Assembly: GCA_028287305.1 (NCBI GenBank)
Contig: JAQBPX010000038.1
Span: 613,323-677,322 of the forward strand
Direction: 5' to 3'
Origin: Gemmatimonadota bacterium
GTDB lineage: Bacteria > Gemmatimonadota > Gemmatimonadetes > Gemmatimonadales > Gemmatimonadaceae
DNA: 64,000 bases
Numbering within the stretch: position 1 is the stretch's first letter; every line of letters starts with the position of its first letter. The notes below the pieces were generated by a model, which did not search any database, had not been told where the DNA came from, and worked only from the letters and a program-made list of their open reading frames with translations. Shown here piece after piece: positions 1 to 7,636 of this stretch. The translations under genes and the position numbers were made by a program.

Positions 1-298
1 TGTTGTCGACGCCCACGATCACCGCGCCACTGCTGCGGCCACTCTCGACGAGCTGGTCCATGGTCTGGCCCAGCCTCCAGTCGCCGAAGGGACCAGCCGT
101 GAAGAGGGACTGGCCGTCCTGCATCACGAGCACGGGCCAGGCGAGGTTCTCGTCGCAGTCGTAGCCGGGCGGGACGTACACGCGAACGTTCCGCTGCCGC
201 CCGTGGAGCTGGGGCATGCGGAGGGAAAACGTGTCGATCCGGCTCGGGGAGGGCTCGAGTCCGGGGGTCGTGGTCGCGCGGCCGAGAGGGACGGTCAT
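1..298 (-). CDS. Alpha/beta hydrolase (Fes-like esterase), 3' part missing
   Basis: The first 99 codons are present, starting at ATG 298; the rest lies outside the window. Visible features are a beta-strand-rich N-terminus, the segment VYVPPGYDCDE, and PVLVMQDGQSLF, the typical opening of the enterochelin-esterase/putative-esterase fold (compare LYLPPGY and YMHDGQNVFD in the second esterase at 1781-2959). The nucleophile elbow is not yet reached. The gene has no obvious signal peptide. It is divergent from the NUDIX regulator at 419, and the intergenic region carries a perfect inverted repeat, so it is the likely regulatory target. Family membership is clear; the substrate is unknown. Confidence 0.85.
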   Translation of the reverse strand, partial: MTVPLGRATTTPGLEPSPSRIDTFSLRMPQLHGRQRNVRVYVPPGYDCDENLAWPVLVMQDGQSLFTAGPFGDWRLGQTMDQLVESGRSSGAVIVGVDN

Positions 299-328
299 TG
301 AAACGTGCGGCCCACCTTTCACGTAAAT

Positions 329-343
329 GTGTAATTTGTACAC
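329..343. promoter_or_regulatory. Probable operator of the NUDIX-type regulator
   Basis: GTGTA-ATTTG-TACAC is a perfect 5+5 inverted repeat with a 5-nt spacer. It lies in the 120-bp divergent gap between the esterase start (298) and the regulator start (419). NrtR-family NUDIX regulators bind short palindromes in divergent promoters, so autoregulation plus control of the esterase is inferred. Confidence 0.5.
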
Positions 344-418
344 GCAACGCTACGATTCCGTCACCTAGCCGTCAATAGCGGGTTTCGCCCGCACGGAACT
401 GTCACCATCCTTCCGGTC

Positions 419-1168
419 GTGACTTCCATGGATTCCCGGGACCTCCGGATCGACCAGGCCCGCACCAGCATCGAGTTCCTGGGCAGCGATGCCCACGAGT
501 ACCTGCCGCACCTCGCGGTGGACTGCGTGGTGTTCGGCGTCCACGAGGGCGACCTCCGGATCCTGCTGACCCACTGGACCAAGCGAGACCGGTGGAGCCT
601 GCCGGGCGGGTTCGTCCGGAATGACGAGTCCGTGGACGAGACCGCCAGCCGGGTGCTGCGGATGCGAACGGGGCTCGACGACGTCTTCCTCGAGCAGTTC
701 CACACCTTCGGGTCGCTGGACCGTGGCCACCCCGGCGCCGACCGGTTCGTGTCGGTGGGCTACTACGCGCTGGTGGACTTCTCGATGGCGACGCCCACGC
801 CCGACGGCATCCTCACCGACGAGTGCCGCTGGTGGAACCTCTGCGGGCGCCCCGACCTTCTCTTCGACCACGACGAGATGGTCGCCCGCGCACTCGGCAC
901 GCTGCGGTTGCAGCTGGGGACGCGGCCGATTGGCCTGACCCTGTTTCCGGATGACTTCACGTTGCCGGAGCTGCAGCGTTTGTATGAGACCGTGCTGGGC
1001 CGGTCACTGGACAGGCGGAACTTCCAGAAGAAGATGCGGGAGCTTGGGATCCTTACGCGGGTTGGGGAGAAGTCCACCGAGAACTCGCGCCGGGCTCCGT
1101 ATCTGTATCGGTTCGATGCGGAGAAGTATGCGGAGGCGCTCGAGAGGGGAGACTCTCTCGCGTACTGA
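419..1168 (+). CDS. NUDIX-domain transcriptional regulator (NrtR/AraR-like)
   Basis: The 249-aa protein has an N-terminal NUDIX fold (about residues 25-150) followed by a winged-helix-like C-terminus (about 165-240: TLPELQRLYETVLG, then RRNFQKKMRELGIL). The NUDIX box is degenerate: after GGFVRNDESVDETA it reads RVLRMRTGL instead of RELxEExGL, losing the metal-binding glutamates. That is the usual sign of a ligand-sensing regulator rather than a hydrolase. The start is GTG 419 or ATG 428, and the two cannot be separated here. The palindrome at 329-343 lies directly upstream. The effector is probably a nucleotide or sugar metabolite (inference). The stop codon is two bases from the left arm of the first inverted-repeat cassette. 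Confidence 0.85.
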   Translation: MTSMDSRDLRIDQARTSIEFLGSDAHEYLPHLAVDCVVFGVHEGDLRILLTHWTKRDRWSLPGGFVRNDESVDETASRVLRMRTGLDDVFLEQFHTFGSLDRGHPGADRFVSVGYYALVDFSMATPTPDGILTDECRWWNLCGRPDLLFDHDEMVARALGTLRLQLGTRPIGLTLFPDDFTLPELQRLYETVLGRSLDRRNFQKKMRELGILTRVGEKSTENSRRAPYLYRFDAEKYAEALERGDSLAY

Positions 1169-1170
1169 GG

Positions 1171-1254
1171 CTTGGGGCTGCGGTAACTGCGTGGCTTCGG
1201 GCTTCGGGCGCGGGCTACGGTCCTCGGGCTTCGGTAACTAGCGGCCTCGGGGAT
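1171..1254 (+). repeat. Left inverted-repeat arm, cassette 1
   Basis: This arm pairs with the reverse complement of 1704-1785 over about 82 bp with roughly nine mismatches and two gaps. Shared blocks include GCGGTAACTGCGTGGCTTCG and GGCGCGGGCTAC. It is GC-rich with a CTTCGG-type internal periodicity. Confidence 0.8.
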
Positions 1255-1314
1255 TCGGTACGCTGCGCGTTCATTGGGTGACGGCGGCAGCGGCGGTGCG
1301 CGGTACCGTGGCGC

Positions 1315-1686
1315 ATGCGCGATCCCAATAAGCTCGAAGTCTACGTTCGCTCGGTTGACCTTGCGGCCGAAGTCCTGATCCTTTGCGAAGCTCTGCCGGT
1401 GCGCTTCCGCAAGCAGCTCATCGACCAGGTCGTGCGCGCCGCGCTCTCGATTCCCGGCAACATCGGCGAGGGGAACGGCAAGGACACTCATCGCGAGTAC
1501 CTGCAGTACCTGCGCACTGCCACCGGCAGCGCGAACGAGCTGGCGGCCTATCTCGACGTGCTGCGGAAGGCGTTTCCGGCCGTCGTGAAGATCCCGGCCC
1601 TGCGCGAGGAGCTCACGACCTGCAAGAAGATGCTGGCCGGACTGGCGAAAACCGTGCGGAGCCGAATCGAGACGGAGCCGGATTAG
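1315..1686 (+). CDS. Four-helix-bundle protein (23S rRNA intervening-sequence protein family)
   Basis: This 123-aa protein carries the family hallmarks: an N-terminal LEVYVRSVDLAAEV helix, FRKQLIDQVVRAALSIPGNI followed by GEGNG, and REYLQYLRTATGSANELAAY. The pattern is that of the S23/IVP (PF05635, TIGR02436) family, related in fold to the Avd accessory protein of diversity-generating retroelements. The biochemical role of the family is unresolved; nucleic-acid binding is suspected. The start is ATG 1315. It is the only gene in the inverted-repeat cassette 1171-1785, and a distant paralog lies in a second cassette at 11126-11515. No reverse transcriptase or rRNA gene is nearby. Confidence 0.9.
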   Translation: MRDPNKLEVYVRSVDLAAEVLILCEALPVRFRKQLIDQVVRAALSIPGNIGEGNGKDTHREYLQYLRTATGSANELAAYLDVLRKAFPAVVKIPALREELTTCKKMLAGLAKTVRSRIETEPD

Positions 1687-1703
1687 CCGCCGTCATGCCG
1701 CCC

Positions 1704-1785
1704 TTCCCCGAAGCCGTAGCTACCGAGGCCCGAAGACTGTAGCCCGCGCCAGAAGCCCGAAGCCACGCAGTTACCGCCGCCTAAG
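1704..1785 (-). repeat. Right inverted-repeat arm, cassette 1
   Basis: This is the reverse-complement partner of 1171-1254. On the minus strand its outermost bases CTTAGG include the TAG stop codon of the esterase gene, so the repeat border coincides with the end of that reading frame. Confidence 0.8.
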
Positions 1786-2959
1786 GTTTTCCCCCCGAAA
1801 ACAACCAGAGGTATGCCCTGGGAAACTCCCGCCTCCAAAACCACTCCGAATGCACTCCATCCGGAGGCATCGACGCCTCAATGGAGGAGCCGCGCAAAAA
1901 CCCCGAAGCCACGAGCGTATCCACAAGCGCCGCCTGCTGGACTCCCATGGAGCCATCGGGGGTCTCCTTGCCGCCCACCACGAAGTAGAACTTCGGCGCC
2001 GGTGTGAGTGGTTTCACCTTCTTCACGAATGAATAGAGCTCCGGCGCCGTCCAGTGCGCCGACGAGAACACGCCGGCGCGACCGAACACCGTCGGATACT
2101 TGAGCGCCGCATACAGCGAGATGAGCCCGCCCATGCTGGAGCCCATCACCCCCGTGTTCTCGCGCGACGGCATCGTGCGATAGTGCGCATCGATGTAGGG
2201 CTTGAGCGTCTTCGCCAGGAAGTCCACGTACCTGTCGCCCTCGCCTCCCATCAGCGCGGGATTCGCGTTCTTCCACGGGTTGTACTCGGACATGCGGTGG
2301 GTCTCGCCATTGTCCACCGCCACCACGATCACGCCGCGATCGCCGAGTGCGTGCAGCGAGTCGAGCGTCTCGTCGATTCCCCACTCGCCCGCGAAGCTGG
2401 TGGCCGCGTCGAACACGTTCTGTCCGTCATGCATGTAGAGCACGGGATAGCGCAGCTTGCTCGTCGCGTAACCGGGCGGCAGGTACAGCCACACGCGACG
2501 CTCGCGTCCCAATTGCGGAATCGCGAAGGTGTCGCTGAGCACGTGGACGTTGGCGCTCGCCGTGTGCTTTCTCGGCGTGCCGACCCCCGACTTCGTGTCC
2601 CAGCGCGCCACCACCACGCTCAGCGTCTCGGCGCCCGTTCGCGGCACCGTCGCGGTGCGGTTCGCCATCTGGTCGCCATTCGCGAGCAGCTCGACGTGGT
2701 CCCACGACCCCACCGTCAGCTTGAACTCCACGGTGCCGGTGACTCCACTCGGCATCGTGATCGCCCAGGTGGAATCGGCGAGCCGCGTCATCTTCCAGCT
2801 GGCCGAGCCGGGATTCCACCCGTTGAAGCCGCCCGCGACGTAGATCGCGGCGTTGGCCGGGATCGGCGGCGACTTCGTCACGTGAATGGTCAGCTGCGCG
2901 GCGGCGGGCGTCGCCAGGGCGAGCGGGAGCAGCAGCGCGAATGCGACGGAGATCTTCAT
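1781..2959 (-). CDS. Secreted esterase with N-terminal starch-binding/Ig-like domain
   Basis: The product is 392 aa from ATG 2959. An open frame continues upstream, but the signal peptide MKISVAFALLLPLALATPAAA fixes this start. Residues about 23-120 form a CBM-like beta-sandwich (IYVAGGFNGWNPGS, VEFKLTVGSWDHVEL) as found in glycan-active or isoamylase-like N-domains. Residues about 140-390 are a Fes-type esterase: LYLPPGY, YMHDGQNVFD, nucleophile elbow VMGSSMGGL and late histidine GVHSEWFW. It is therefore a periplasmic or extracellular ester hydrolase, perhaps acting on carbohydrate esters (inference). It is a paralog of the truncated gene at 1-298. Its TAG stop lies in the border of inverted-repeat cassette 1. 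Confidence 0.88.
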   Translation of the reverse strand: MKISVAFALLLPLALATPAAAQLTIHVTKSPPIPANAAIYVAGGFNGWNPGSASWKMTRLADSTWAITMPSGVTGTVEFKLTVGSWDHVELLANGDQMANRTATVPRTGAETLSVVVARWDTKSGVGTPRKHTASANVHVLSDTFAIPQLGRERRVWLYLPPGYATSKLRYPVLYMHDGQNVFDAATSFAGEWGIDETLDSLHALGDRGVIVVAVDNGETHRMSEYNPWKNANPALMGGEGDRYVDFLAKTLKPYIDAHYRTMPSRENTGVMGSSMGGLISLYAALKYPTVFGRAGVFSSAHWTAPELYSFVKKVKPLTPAPKFYFVVGGKETPDGSMGVQQAALVDTLVASGFLRGSSIEASMPPDGVHSEWFWRREFPRAYLWLFSGGKP

Positions 2960-3004
2960 GCGCGAACAATGCACGGATCTGCGGTTCGCCGCCACTGAAA
3001 CGAC

Positions 3005-3133
3005 CAAACAGCAACAGCCTTGAGCCACGGGTTGCACTGAGCCGCTGCGCGGCTGACACTGGCATGTAATGGCCGTGTTGCGCCTGCGCAGCAGGCGCCC
3101 GTGAAACCCGTGGCTCAAGTCAGTTGCAGTTGA
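3005..3133. repeat. ORF-less palindromic element related to the GxxExxY cassette ends
   Basis: This is a near-palindrome of about 130 bp. The left half CTTGAGCCACGGGTTGCAC pairs with the right half GTGAAACCCGTGGCTCAAG. The outer right sequence CAGTTGCAGTTG and the block CCCGTGAAA..CGTG match the ends of the GxxExxY cassette (15122-15184 and 15656-15720), so it looks like an empty or internally deleted derivative. It occupies the divergent gap between the esterase and the D-aminoacylase-like gene and may fold into a long hairpin in either transcript. Confidence 0.65.
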
Positions 3134-3184
3134 GGTAGTTTCCCCAAGCTTGACCAATCGACCGGCGATCCGCACCATCACCGC

Positions 3185-4891
3185 ATGCCACGCACCCGAA
3201 TCCTGGCCGGCGCGCTGCTCCTCGCCGCCTGCGCCCGCCCCGCCACCGCTCCCTCCCCCGCCACTGCGACCTACGACGTAGTCATCGAGAACGGTCGACT
3301 GGTCGACGGCACCGGCAACCCGTGGAGCTACGGTGACGTTGGCATTCGCGGCGACCGCATCGCGGTCATTGCGCCGCGCGGCGGACTCACTGGGGCTCGC
3401 GCGACGCGACGCATCGACGCGCGCGGCCACATCGTGTCGCCCGGTTTCATCGACATCCAGGGGCACTCGTGGGACAACCTGCTCTGGCGCGACGGACGCG
3501 CCGTGAGCAAGGTGACGCAGGGCGTCACGAGCGAGATTCTCGGCGAGTCCACCACGCCCGCCCCGGCGAACGCGCTCGTGGATTCACTGGTGCTCAGGGA
3601 CGACGCGAACCCCCTGCGCGCCGCGCTGCAACCGTCCTTTCACGGCGAGCACGGCTTCGACGCATGGCTCTCGGCCATCGAGCGCCACGGTAACGCGATC
3701 AACGCGGGCTCGTATCTCGGCGCGTCCACGGTGCGCGCGTACGCCATGGGCCAGGCACCCGGCGCGCCGAGCGACGCGCAGCTCGACACCATGCGCATGG
3801 TGGTGCGGAACGCGATGCACGACGGCGCGTTCGGCATCTCCACCGCGCTGATCTATCCCCCCGGCGGCTACGCGGGCACGCGCGAGCTGGTCGAGATGGC
3901 GAAGGCGATGTCGCCGTATCATGGCGGCTACATCACGCACATGCGCTCGGAAGACGACTCGATCTTCCAGGCGATGGACGAAGCCTTCCGCATCGGAGTG
4001 GAAGGCCACGTGCGCGTGGACATCTATCACCTGAAGACGTCGAACAAGGAGAACTGGGGCAAGGCGCCGGCGGTGATCGCAAAGATTGATTCGGCGCGTG
4101 CGAGCGGCTTCGACCTGGGCGCCACCATGTACCCGTACCCGTACAGCGGCAACAACCTCGGCGAGTGCATCCCCGACTGGGCATCCGAGAACGGCAAGCT
4201 GCTCGCGAACCTGCGCGACGCCGCCACGCGTGCGCGCATCGTGCGCGAAATGGCGGACCCGAAGGGTCACGTCCTCTGCCAGCGGCAGGGCCCCACGCTC
4301 TACATGATCACCGACTTCCGGAAGCCGGAGCACGCGAAGTACGAGGGCAAGCTGCTCAGCGAGATTGCCGACGACATGAAGCTGCCGTGGCCCGACGCGA
4401 TCGTCGAGTTGATCACGAGCGAGGGGCGCGACCTCTCGAAGATCAACTTCTCGATGAGCGAGGACAACGTGCGGCTGCAGATCGCGCAGCCATGGGTCGT
4501 GATCGGCACCGACGCCGGCAGCTTCGATCCCGACTCGGCGAAGAACATGGTGCATCCGCGCGCCTATGGCTCATACCCGCGGATCCTCGGACGCTACGTG
4601 CGCGAGCAGCACCTCTTCACGCTCGAGGAGGCCGTGCGCAAGATGACGGGAGGCGTCGCGTCACGACTCGGGATTCGCGATCGCGGCCTGCTGCGCGAGG
4701 GGATGTTCGCCGACGTCGTGGTGTTCGACGACGCGACGATCATCGACCTCGCGACCCCCGCGAAGCCCCATCAGATATCGAAGGGAGTCGAGTGGGTGCT
4801 CGTGAATGGGGAGGTGGTGCTGGCCGACGGGAAGTTCACGTCAGCGCGGCCGGGGCGGGCGCTGCGCGGGGCCGGCTTCGGGATGCCGTAG
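3185..4891 (+). CDS. D-aminoacylase-like amidohydrolase lipoprotein
   Basis: The 568-aa protein starts with a lipobox-type signal (MPRTRILAGALLLAACARP). The amidohydrolase fold follows: small beta-sandwich YDVVIENGRLVDGTGNPW, then HIVSPGFIDIQGHSW, YITHMRSEDD, IYHLKTSNKENWG, IGTDAGS near residue 440 and a C-terminal LREGMFADVVVFD. This is the N-acyl-D-amino-acid deacylase group of metal-dependent amidohydrolases. The first metal motif reads DIQGH rather than DxHxH, so one histidine ligand is replaced by glutamine; the enzyme may belong to a subgroup or have altered metallation. It is probably anchored in a membrane and releases amino acids from N-acylated or D-amino compounds (inference). Confidence 0.85.
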   Translation: MPRTRILAGALLLAACARPATAPSPATATYDVVIENGRLVDGTGNPWSYGDVGIRGDRIAVIAPRGGLTGARATRRIDARGHIVSPGFIDIQGHSWDNLLWRDGRAVSKVTQGVTSEILGESTTPAPANALVDSLVLRDDANPLRAALQPSFHGEHGFDAWLSAIERHGNAINAGSYLGASTVRAYAMGQAPGAPSDAQLDTMRMVVRNAMHDGAFGISTALIYPPGGYAGTRELVEMAKAMSPYHGGYITHMRSEDDSIFQAMDEAFRIGVEGHVRVDIYHLKTSNKENWGKAPAVIAKIDSARASGFDLGATMYPYPYSGNNLGECIPDWASENGKLLANLRDAATRARIVREMADPKGHVLCQRQGPTLYMITDFRKPEHAKYEGKLLSEIADDMKLPWPDAIVELITSEGRDLSKINFSMSEDNVRLQIAQPWVVIGTDAGSFDPDSAKNMVHPRAYGSYPRILGRYVREQHLFTLEEAVRKMTGGVASRLGIRDRGLLREGMFADVVVFDDATIIDLATPAKPHQISKGVEWVLVNGEVVLADGKFTSARPGRALRGAGFGMP

Positions 4892-4904
4892 GGGGCGTGG
4901 GGTG

Positions 4905-4972
4905 TTGGTAACAGCTGGCGTGTGGCTTGTGGCTGGGGCGGCGGTCTTCGGGCTGAAGTAACTACGGCATGG
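4905..4972 (+). repeat. Solitary relic of a cassette-1-type inverted-repeat arm
   Basis: The segment GGTAACAGCTGGCGTGTGGC, then GGTCTTCGGGCTGAAGTAACTA, resembles the arm of the four-helix-bundle cassette at 1171-1254 (GGTAACTGCGTGGCTTCGGG, then GGTCCTCGGGCTTCGGTAACTA). No partner arm or gene is present between it and the BlaR1-like gene. I read it as a decayed end. Confidence 0.45.
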
Positions 4973-5015
4973 GGCTGATGGCTTGCACTACAGGGCTGCG
5001 GGGAGCACCCACGCA

Positions 5016-5047
5016 GTCATCCTGGGCAACGCGAGGGACCAGCCGTT
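5016..5047 (+). repeat. Dispersed 30-bp intergenic repeat, diverged copy
   Basis: GTCATCCTGGGCAACGCGAG is a diverged copy of the repeat TCCTGAGCGAAGCGAGGGAT seen at 26939, 29811 and, inverted, at 60337. Like those copies, it lies just beyond the stop codon of a minus-strand gene (5055). Confidence 0.5.
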
Positions 5048-5054
5048 GCCGTGC

Positions 5055-7172
5055 CTACTTCTCCGCCACCCCCATCGCGAGGATGGCGTGCGGCGCGGCG
5101 CGCATTACCTGCGATGCGGCCATCAGGAGCTTCGGCAGCTTTCCGTCCGATGCCAGGCTGAGGAGCGCGAGGCCATCGTGGATGGTCGACTCCAGTTGGC
5201 CTGGATAAGAGGAATTGGGCCTGAAGATCGCGCTGAGGGCTACGTGCTTCGCGAACTTCGATTTCACGGTGAAATCGGGATTGAAGATCACGCCGATGAT
5301 CATGCCGTCTTCCATCGGACGGTAAGCTTCCGGAAAATCGGCGCGCGCTATCGAGTCCACGCGCATGCCCATGCCTTCGTACGGCGAGGATGCTTCCTTT
5401 GCGGATCGCGACACAGGCCTCGAAGTCGCTCCCATGGTCACGGCGGAAATGACGACCACGCGTGGTGCGTGATCCAGGGGGCCCACGATCAGCATCTGCA
5501 TCGCATCCAGGGGGTGCGGTGAGCCAAGCGCCAACATGTCGTTGCCCGTCAAGTCATCCCGTATGTGGTCAGAATTCGGCTTGAACACCGCGTCATGCGT
5601 GACCGCCTTGGCGAATTTCTCGAGCAGCCGTCCATCGGGCGAATAGATCACGACGATGATCAGTGCACCGCTCGTCATCGTGCGCGCCTCGGGGAAGTCC
5701 TTCGCAATGATCGAGTCCGTCACCCGGCCAATGGCGTCGTTGGTGAGGTGAGTAAGCAGTACGGCACCGACGTCCGGAAAGTCGGAGGGGTCCACCTTCG
5801 ACGGCTGGTTCCTTGCCTCGATGGCTACGAGGATCGTCGCGTTCAACTCATGATGCAGCTCGATGCTCGAGTGCTCGATGTGCGTTCCTGAGGAATAGTG
5901 CGGATCGGTGATCTTTCGCAGGTCGTGCGCCTTGAGCTTTCCATCGGCGCCATACACCAGGGCAATTACCACCTGCGTCGTGTCTGATCGCTCACCCAGG
6001 CCGGGGTAATAGAGTTCGATGGCGCGTCTCGGCTGCGGCGAGAGTGCGCCAGACATACGCGGCGCCTCGGTCGTTGCAGCACTACCTGCCTTGTTTTCGA
6101 ACATGAGCGGCTTGCTACCCGCCGCACTCGCCAGCTGCTGCCGCTCCGCGGGCGTGATGCTGCTCGCCACCGAGTCATTCTTCATCAGGCTCGCGAGCTC
6201 CCCGATCAGCTCATGCGCCCGCGCCCTCGGCGCCAGCTCGGGCCTGGGCGTGTAGCACGCTGCGACCACGAGCGCCGCGGCTGCGGCGCCGGCGAGGTAC
6301 ACCTTCCACGAGGCAGTGCGCGCAGTGCGAGTCATGGCGTCGATCCTCCGTTCGATCATGGTTGACGGCTCGGCGAGCGCCGCTACGGGCGCCACGCCTG
6401 CAAGGGTGCGCTCGACCACGTCGAGCAGCAGGGTGCAATACGCGCGCGGGTCCACGCGCGCCTGCAGTACGCGCGCGTCGCAGTCCATCTCGATCGCATG
6501 ACGCAGGCGTCGCAGCGCATACCAGAGCGGCGCGTTCCACGGCATCAGCGACACGAGCAGCGTCGCGCCCCAGAGCAGAAGTGGATCGCCGGCGCGCAGG
6601 TGCTCGCGCTCATGCGTCATGATCGTGCGCTGCGCCGGCTCGTCGAGCGTCTCGACCCATGCGGGCACCACGATTTCGTGATGCACCAGGCCGATCACCG
6701 CGGGGCCCACGTCATGCGACACGAGCACCGGCACGCCGGCGATCACCTGCTCCCGCCACGCGCTGCGCATGCGCGACACGCGCCACGCCGACGTCCCCAG
6801 CAGTGCGACGCAGGCAATGGTGCCGAGGATCCAGAGCAGGAGCAGGCCGGCGTCGGCGCCGAGCGACGGTGAGGCAGCGACCGATTCATCAGGCGCGCTG
6901 GCCACACCTTGCCTGACTGGGATCGTCGTTGTCGAGACAGGAGTGCGCGCCGCCGGCAGCGGCTGCGTCACCTGCGCGTTTCCAGCGTCACTCACGCGCG
7001 ATGCCTTCGTCGACGTCATCACCGCTGCGCCAGACATGACGATCGTCCCGGCGATCGCCACGAGCCACAGCATTCGCTTTCGCGCCGACAGGACAGGCAG
7101 TGCCTCGACCACCGCTGCCGCCCCCGCGAACAGCACGCCGATGATCGTCGCGTACAGCATGAAGGCGAGCAT
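5055..7172 (-). CDS. BlaR1-like M56 family membrane metallopeptidase/sensor
   Basis: The 705-aa protein has N-terminal membrane segments (about 1-22, 33-52, 108-130), a zinc-protease motif HEREH at 187-191, a further membrane helix near 197-212 and another near 290-308. A roughly 390-residue extracytoplasmic part follows. That part contains three versions of one module: VVIALVYGADGKLKAHDLRK, ALIIVVIYSPDGRLLEKFAK and GMIIGVIFNPDFTVKSKFAK. In BlaR1/MecR1 systems the M56 protease is activated by ligand binding outside and inactivates the BlaI repressor. No penicillin-binding sensor domain is visible, so the signal is unlikely to be a beta-lactam. Its start overlaps the BlaI-like stop region, indicating one operon. 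Confidence 0.85.
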   Translation of the reverse strand: MLAFMLYATIIGVLFAGAAAVVEALPVLSARKRMLWLVAIAGTIVMSGAAVMTSTKASRVSDAGNAQVTQPLPAARTPVSTTTIPVRQGVASAPDESVAASPSLGADAGLLLLWILGTIACVALLGTSAWRVSRMRSAWREQVIAGVPVLVSHDVGPAVIGLVHHEIVVPAWVETLDEPAQRTIMTHEREHLRAGDPLLLWGATLLVSLMPWNAPLWYALRRLRHAIEMDCDARVLQARVDPRAYCTLLLDVVERTLAGVAPVAALAEPSTMIERRIDAMTRTARTASWKVYLAGAAAAALVVAACYTPRPELAPRARAHELIGELASLMKNDSVASSITPAERQQLASAAGSKPLMFENKAGSAATTEAPRMSGALSPQPRRAIELYYPGLGERSDTTQVVIALVYGADGKLKAHDLRKITDPHYSSGTHIEHSSIELHHELNATILVAIEARNQPSKVDPSDFPDVGAVLLTHLTNDAIGRVTDSIIAKDFPEARTMTSGALIIVVIYSPDGRLLEKFAKAVTHDAVFKPNSDHIRDDLTGNDMLALGSPHPLDAMQMLIVGPLDHAPRVVVISAVTMGATSRPVSRSAKEASSPYEGMGMRVDSIARADFPEAYRPMEDGMIIGVIFNPDFTVKSKFAKHVALSAIFRPNSSYPGQLESTIHDGLALLSLASDGKLPKLLMAASQVMRAAPHAILAMGVAEK

Positions 7173-7558
7173 CAGTTCGCGTCCTCATGCTTCTCGGGCT
7201 CGCCGAGCCGCTCATCGAGCAGCGCGCGCATCTTCGCGAGCTTCTCGCGCGACAGTCCCCGATCGCTCACCAGCTGCGTGAGCAGCGCCTCGGCCGACCC
7301 CTGGAACACCTTGTCCACCAGGTGCTTCACGCCGCTCGCCTCGGCCTCGTGCCGCGCGACTGTGGGGAAGTAGCGGTGCGCCTTCCCCTCCCCCTCGTGT
7401 CGAAGGAACCCCTTGGCCTCGAGGGTGCGGAGCAGGCTGAGGACGGTCGTGTACGCGAGGTCGTCGGTGAGCTTCTCGCGGACCTCGGCCACGGTACCGG
7501 AGCCGAGGTCCCAGAGGACGTTCATGAGGTCGAGCTCGCGGTCGGTGAAGCTGGGCAC
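7172..7558 (-). CDS. BlaI/MecI-family transcriptional repressor
   Basis: The 128-aa protein starts at GTG 7558. It has the family layout: winged helix MPSFTDRELDLMNVLWDLGS, VREKLTDDLAYTTVLSLLRT, LEAKGFLRHEGEGKAHRYFP, then a C-terminal dimerisation helix with LLTQLVSDRGLSREKLAKMR. It is translationally coupled to the BlaR1-like protease gene. Two matching palindromes begin 11 bp upstream of the start (7569-7586 and 7614-7630), so it very likely represses its own operon and perhaps the divergent fic gene. Cleavage by the co-encoded M56 protease would relieve repression, by analogy with BlaI/BlaR1. Confidence 0.92.
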   Translation of the reverse strand: MPSFTDRELDLMNVLWDLGSGTVAEVREKLTDDLAYTTVLSLLRTLEAKGFLRHEGEGKAHRYFPTVARHEAEASGVKHLVDKVFQGSAEALLTQLVSDRGLSREKLAKMRALLDERLGEPEKHEDAN

Positions 7559-7568
7559 GGGGCGTCTC

Positions 7569-7586
7569 CTACTAGAGGTCTAGTAG
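7569..7586. promoter_or_regulatory. BlaI-type operator O1
   Basis: TACTAGAGGTCTAGTA is a perfect palindrome with 7-nt half-sites and a 2-nt centre, the spacing expected for a BlaI/MecI/CopY-type dimer. It lies 11 bp upstream of the repressor start codon. Confidence 0.75.
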
Positions 7587-7613
7587 ACAATATGGTGTTC
7601 TACGACTTCTGTC

Positions 7614-7630
7614 AACTAGAAGGCTAGTAG
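7614..7630. promoter_or_regulatory. BlaI-type operator O2
   Basis: AACTAGAAGGCTAGTAG repeats the half-site TACTAG of O1 with one looser arm. The two sites are about 45 bp apart centre to centre, roughly four helical turns, so cooperative binding is plausible. Confidence 0.65.
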
Positions 7631-7636
7631 GTTGGG

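Larger units (their letters stand above)
1171..1785. mobile_element. Inverted-repeat cassette carrying a four-helix-bundle gene (cassette 1)
   Basis: A 615-bp unit bounded by long imperfect inverted repeats (1171-1254 and 1704-1785) encloses a single gene at 1315-1686. The left end begins two bases after the NUDIX regulator stop codon. The right end reaches exactly into the stop codon (1781-1783) of the minus-strand esterase. Nothing resembling a DDE transposase, integrase or rRNA gene is present. The layout recalls 23S rRNA intervening sequences, in which a helix-forming stem brackets a protein of this same family, but here the unit is intergenic. Mobility is inferred from the repeat structure and from further cassettes in the window. 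Confidence 0.65.

Noticed and set aside
1315..1686. Diversity-generating retroelement suggested by the Avd-like four-helix-bundle protein
   Set aside because: No reverse transcriptase and no template/variable repeat pair was seen within reach of this gene or of 11126-11515.
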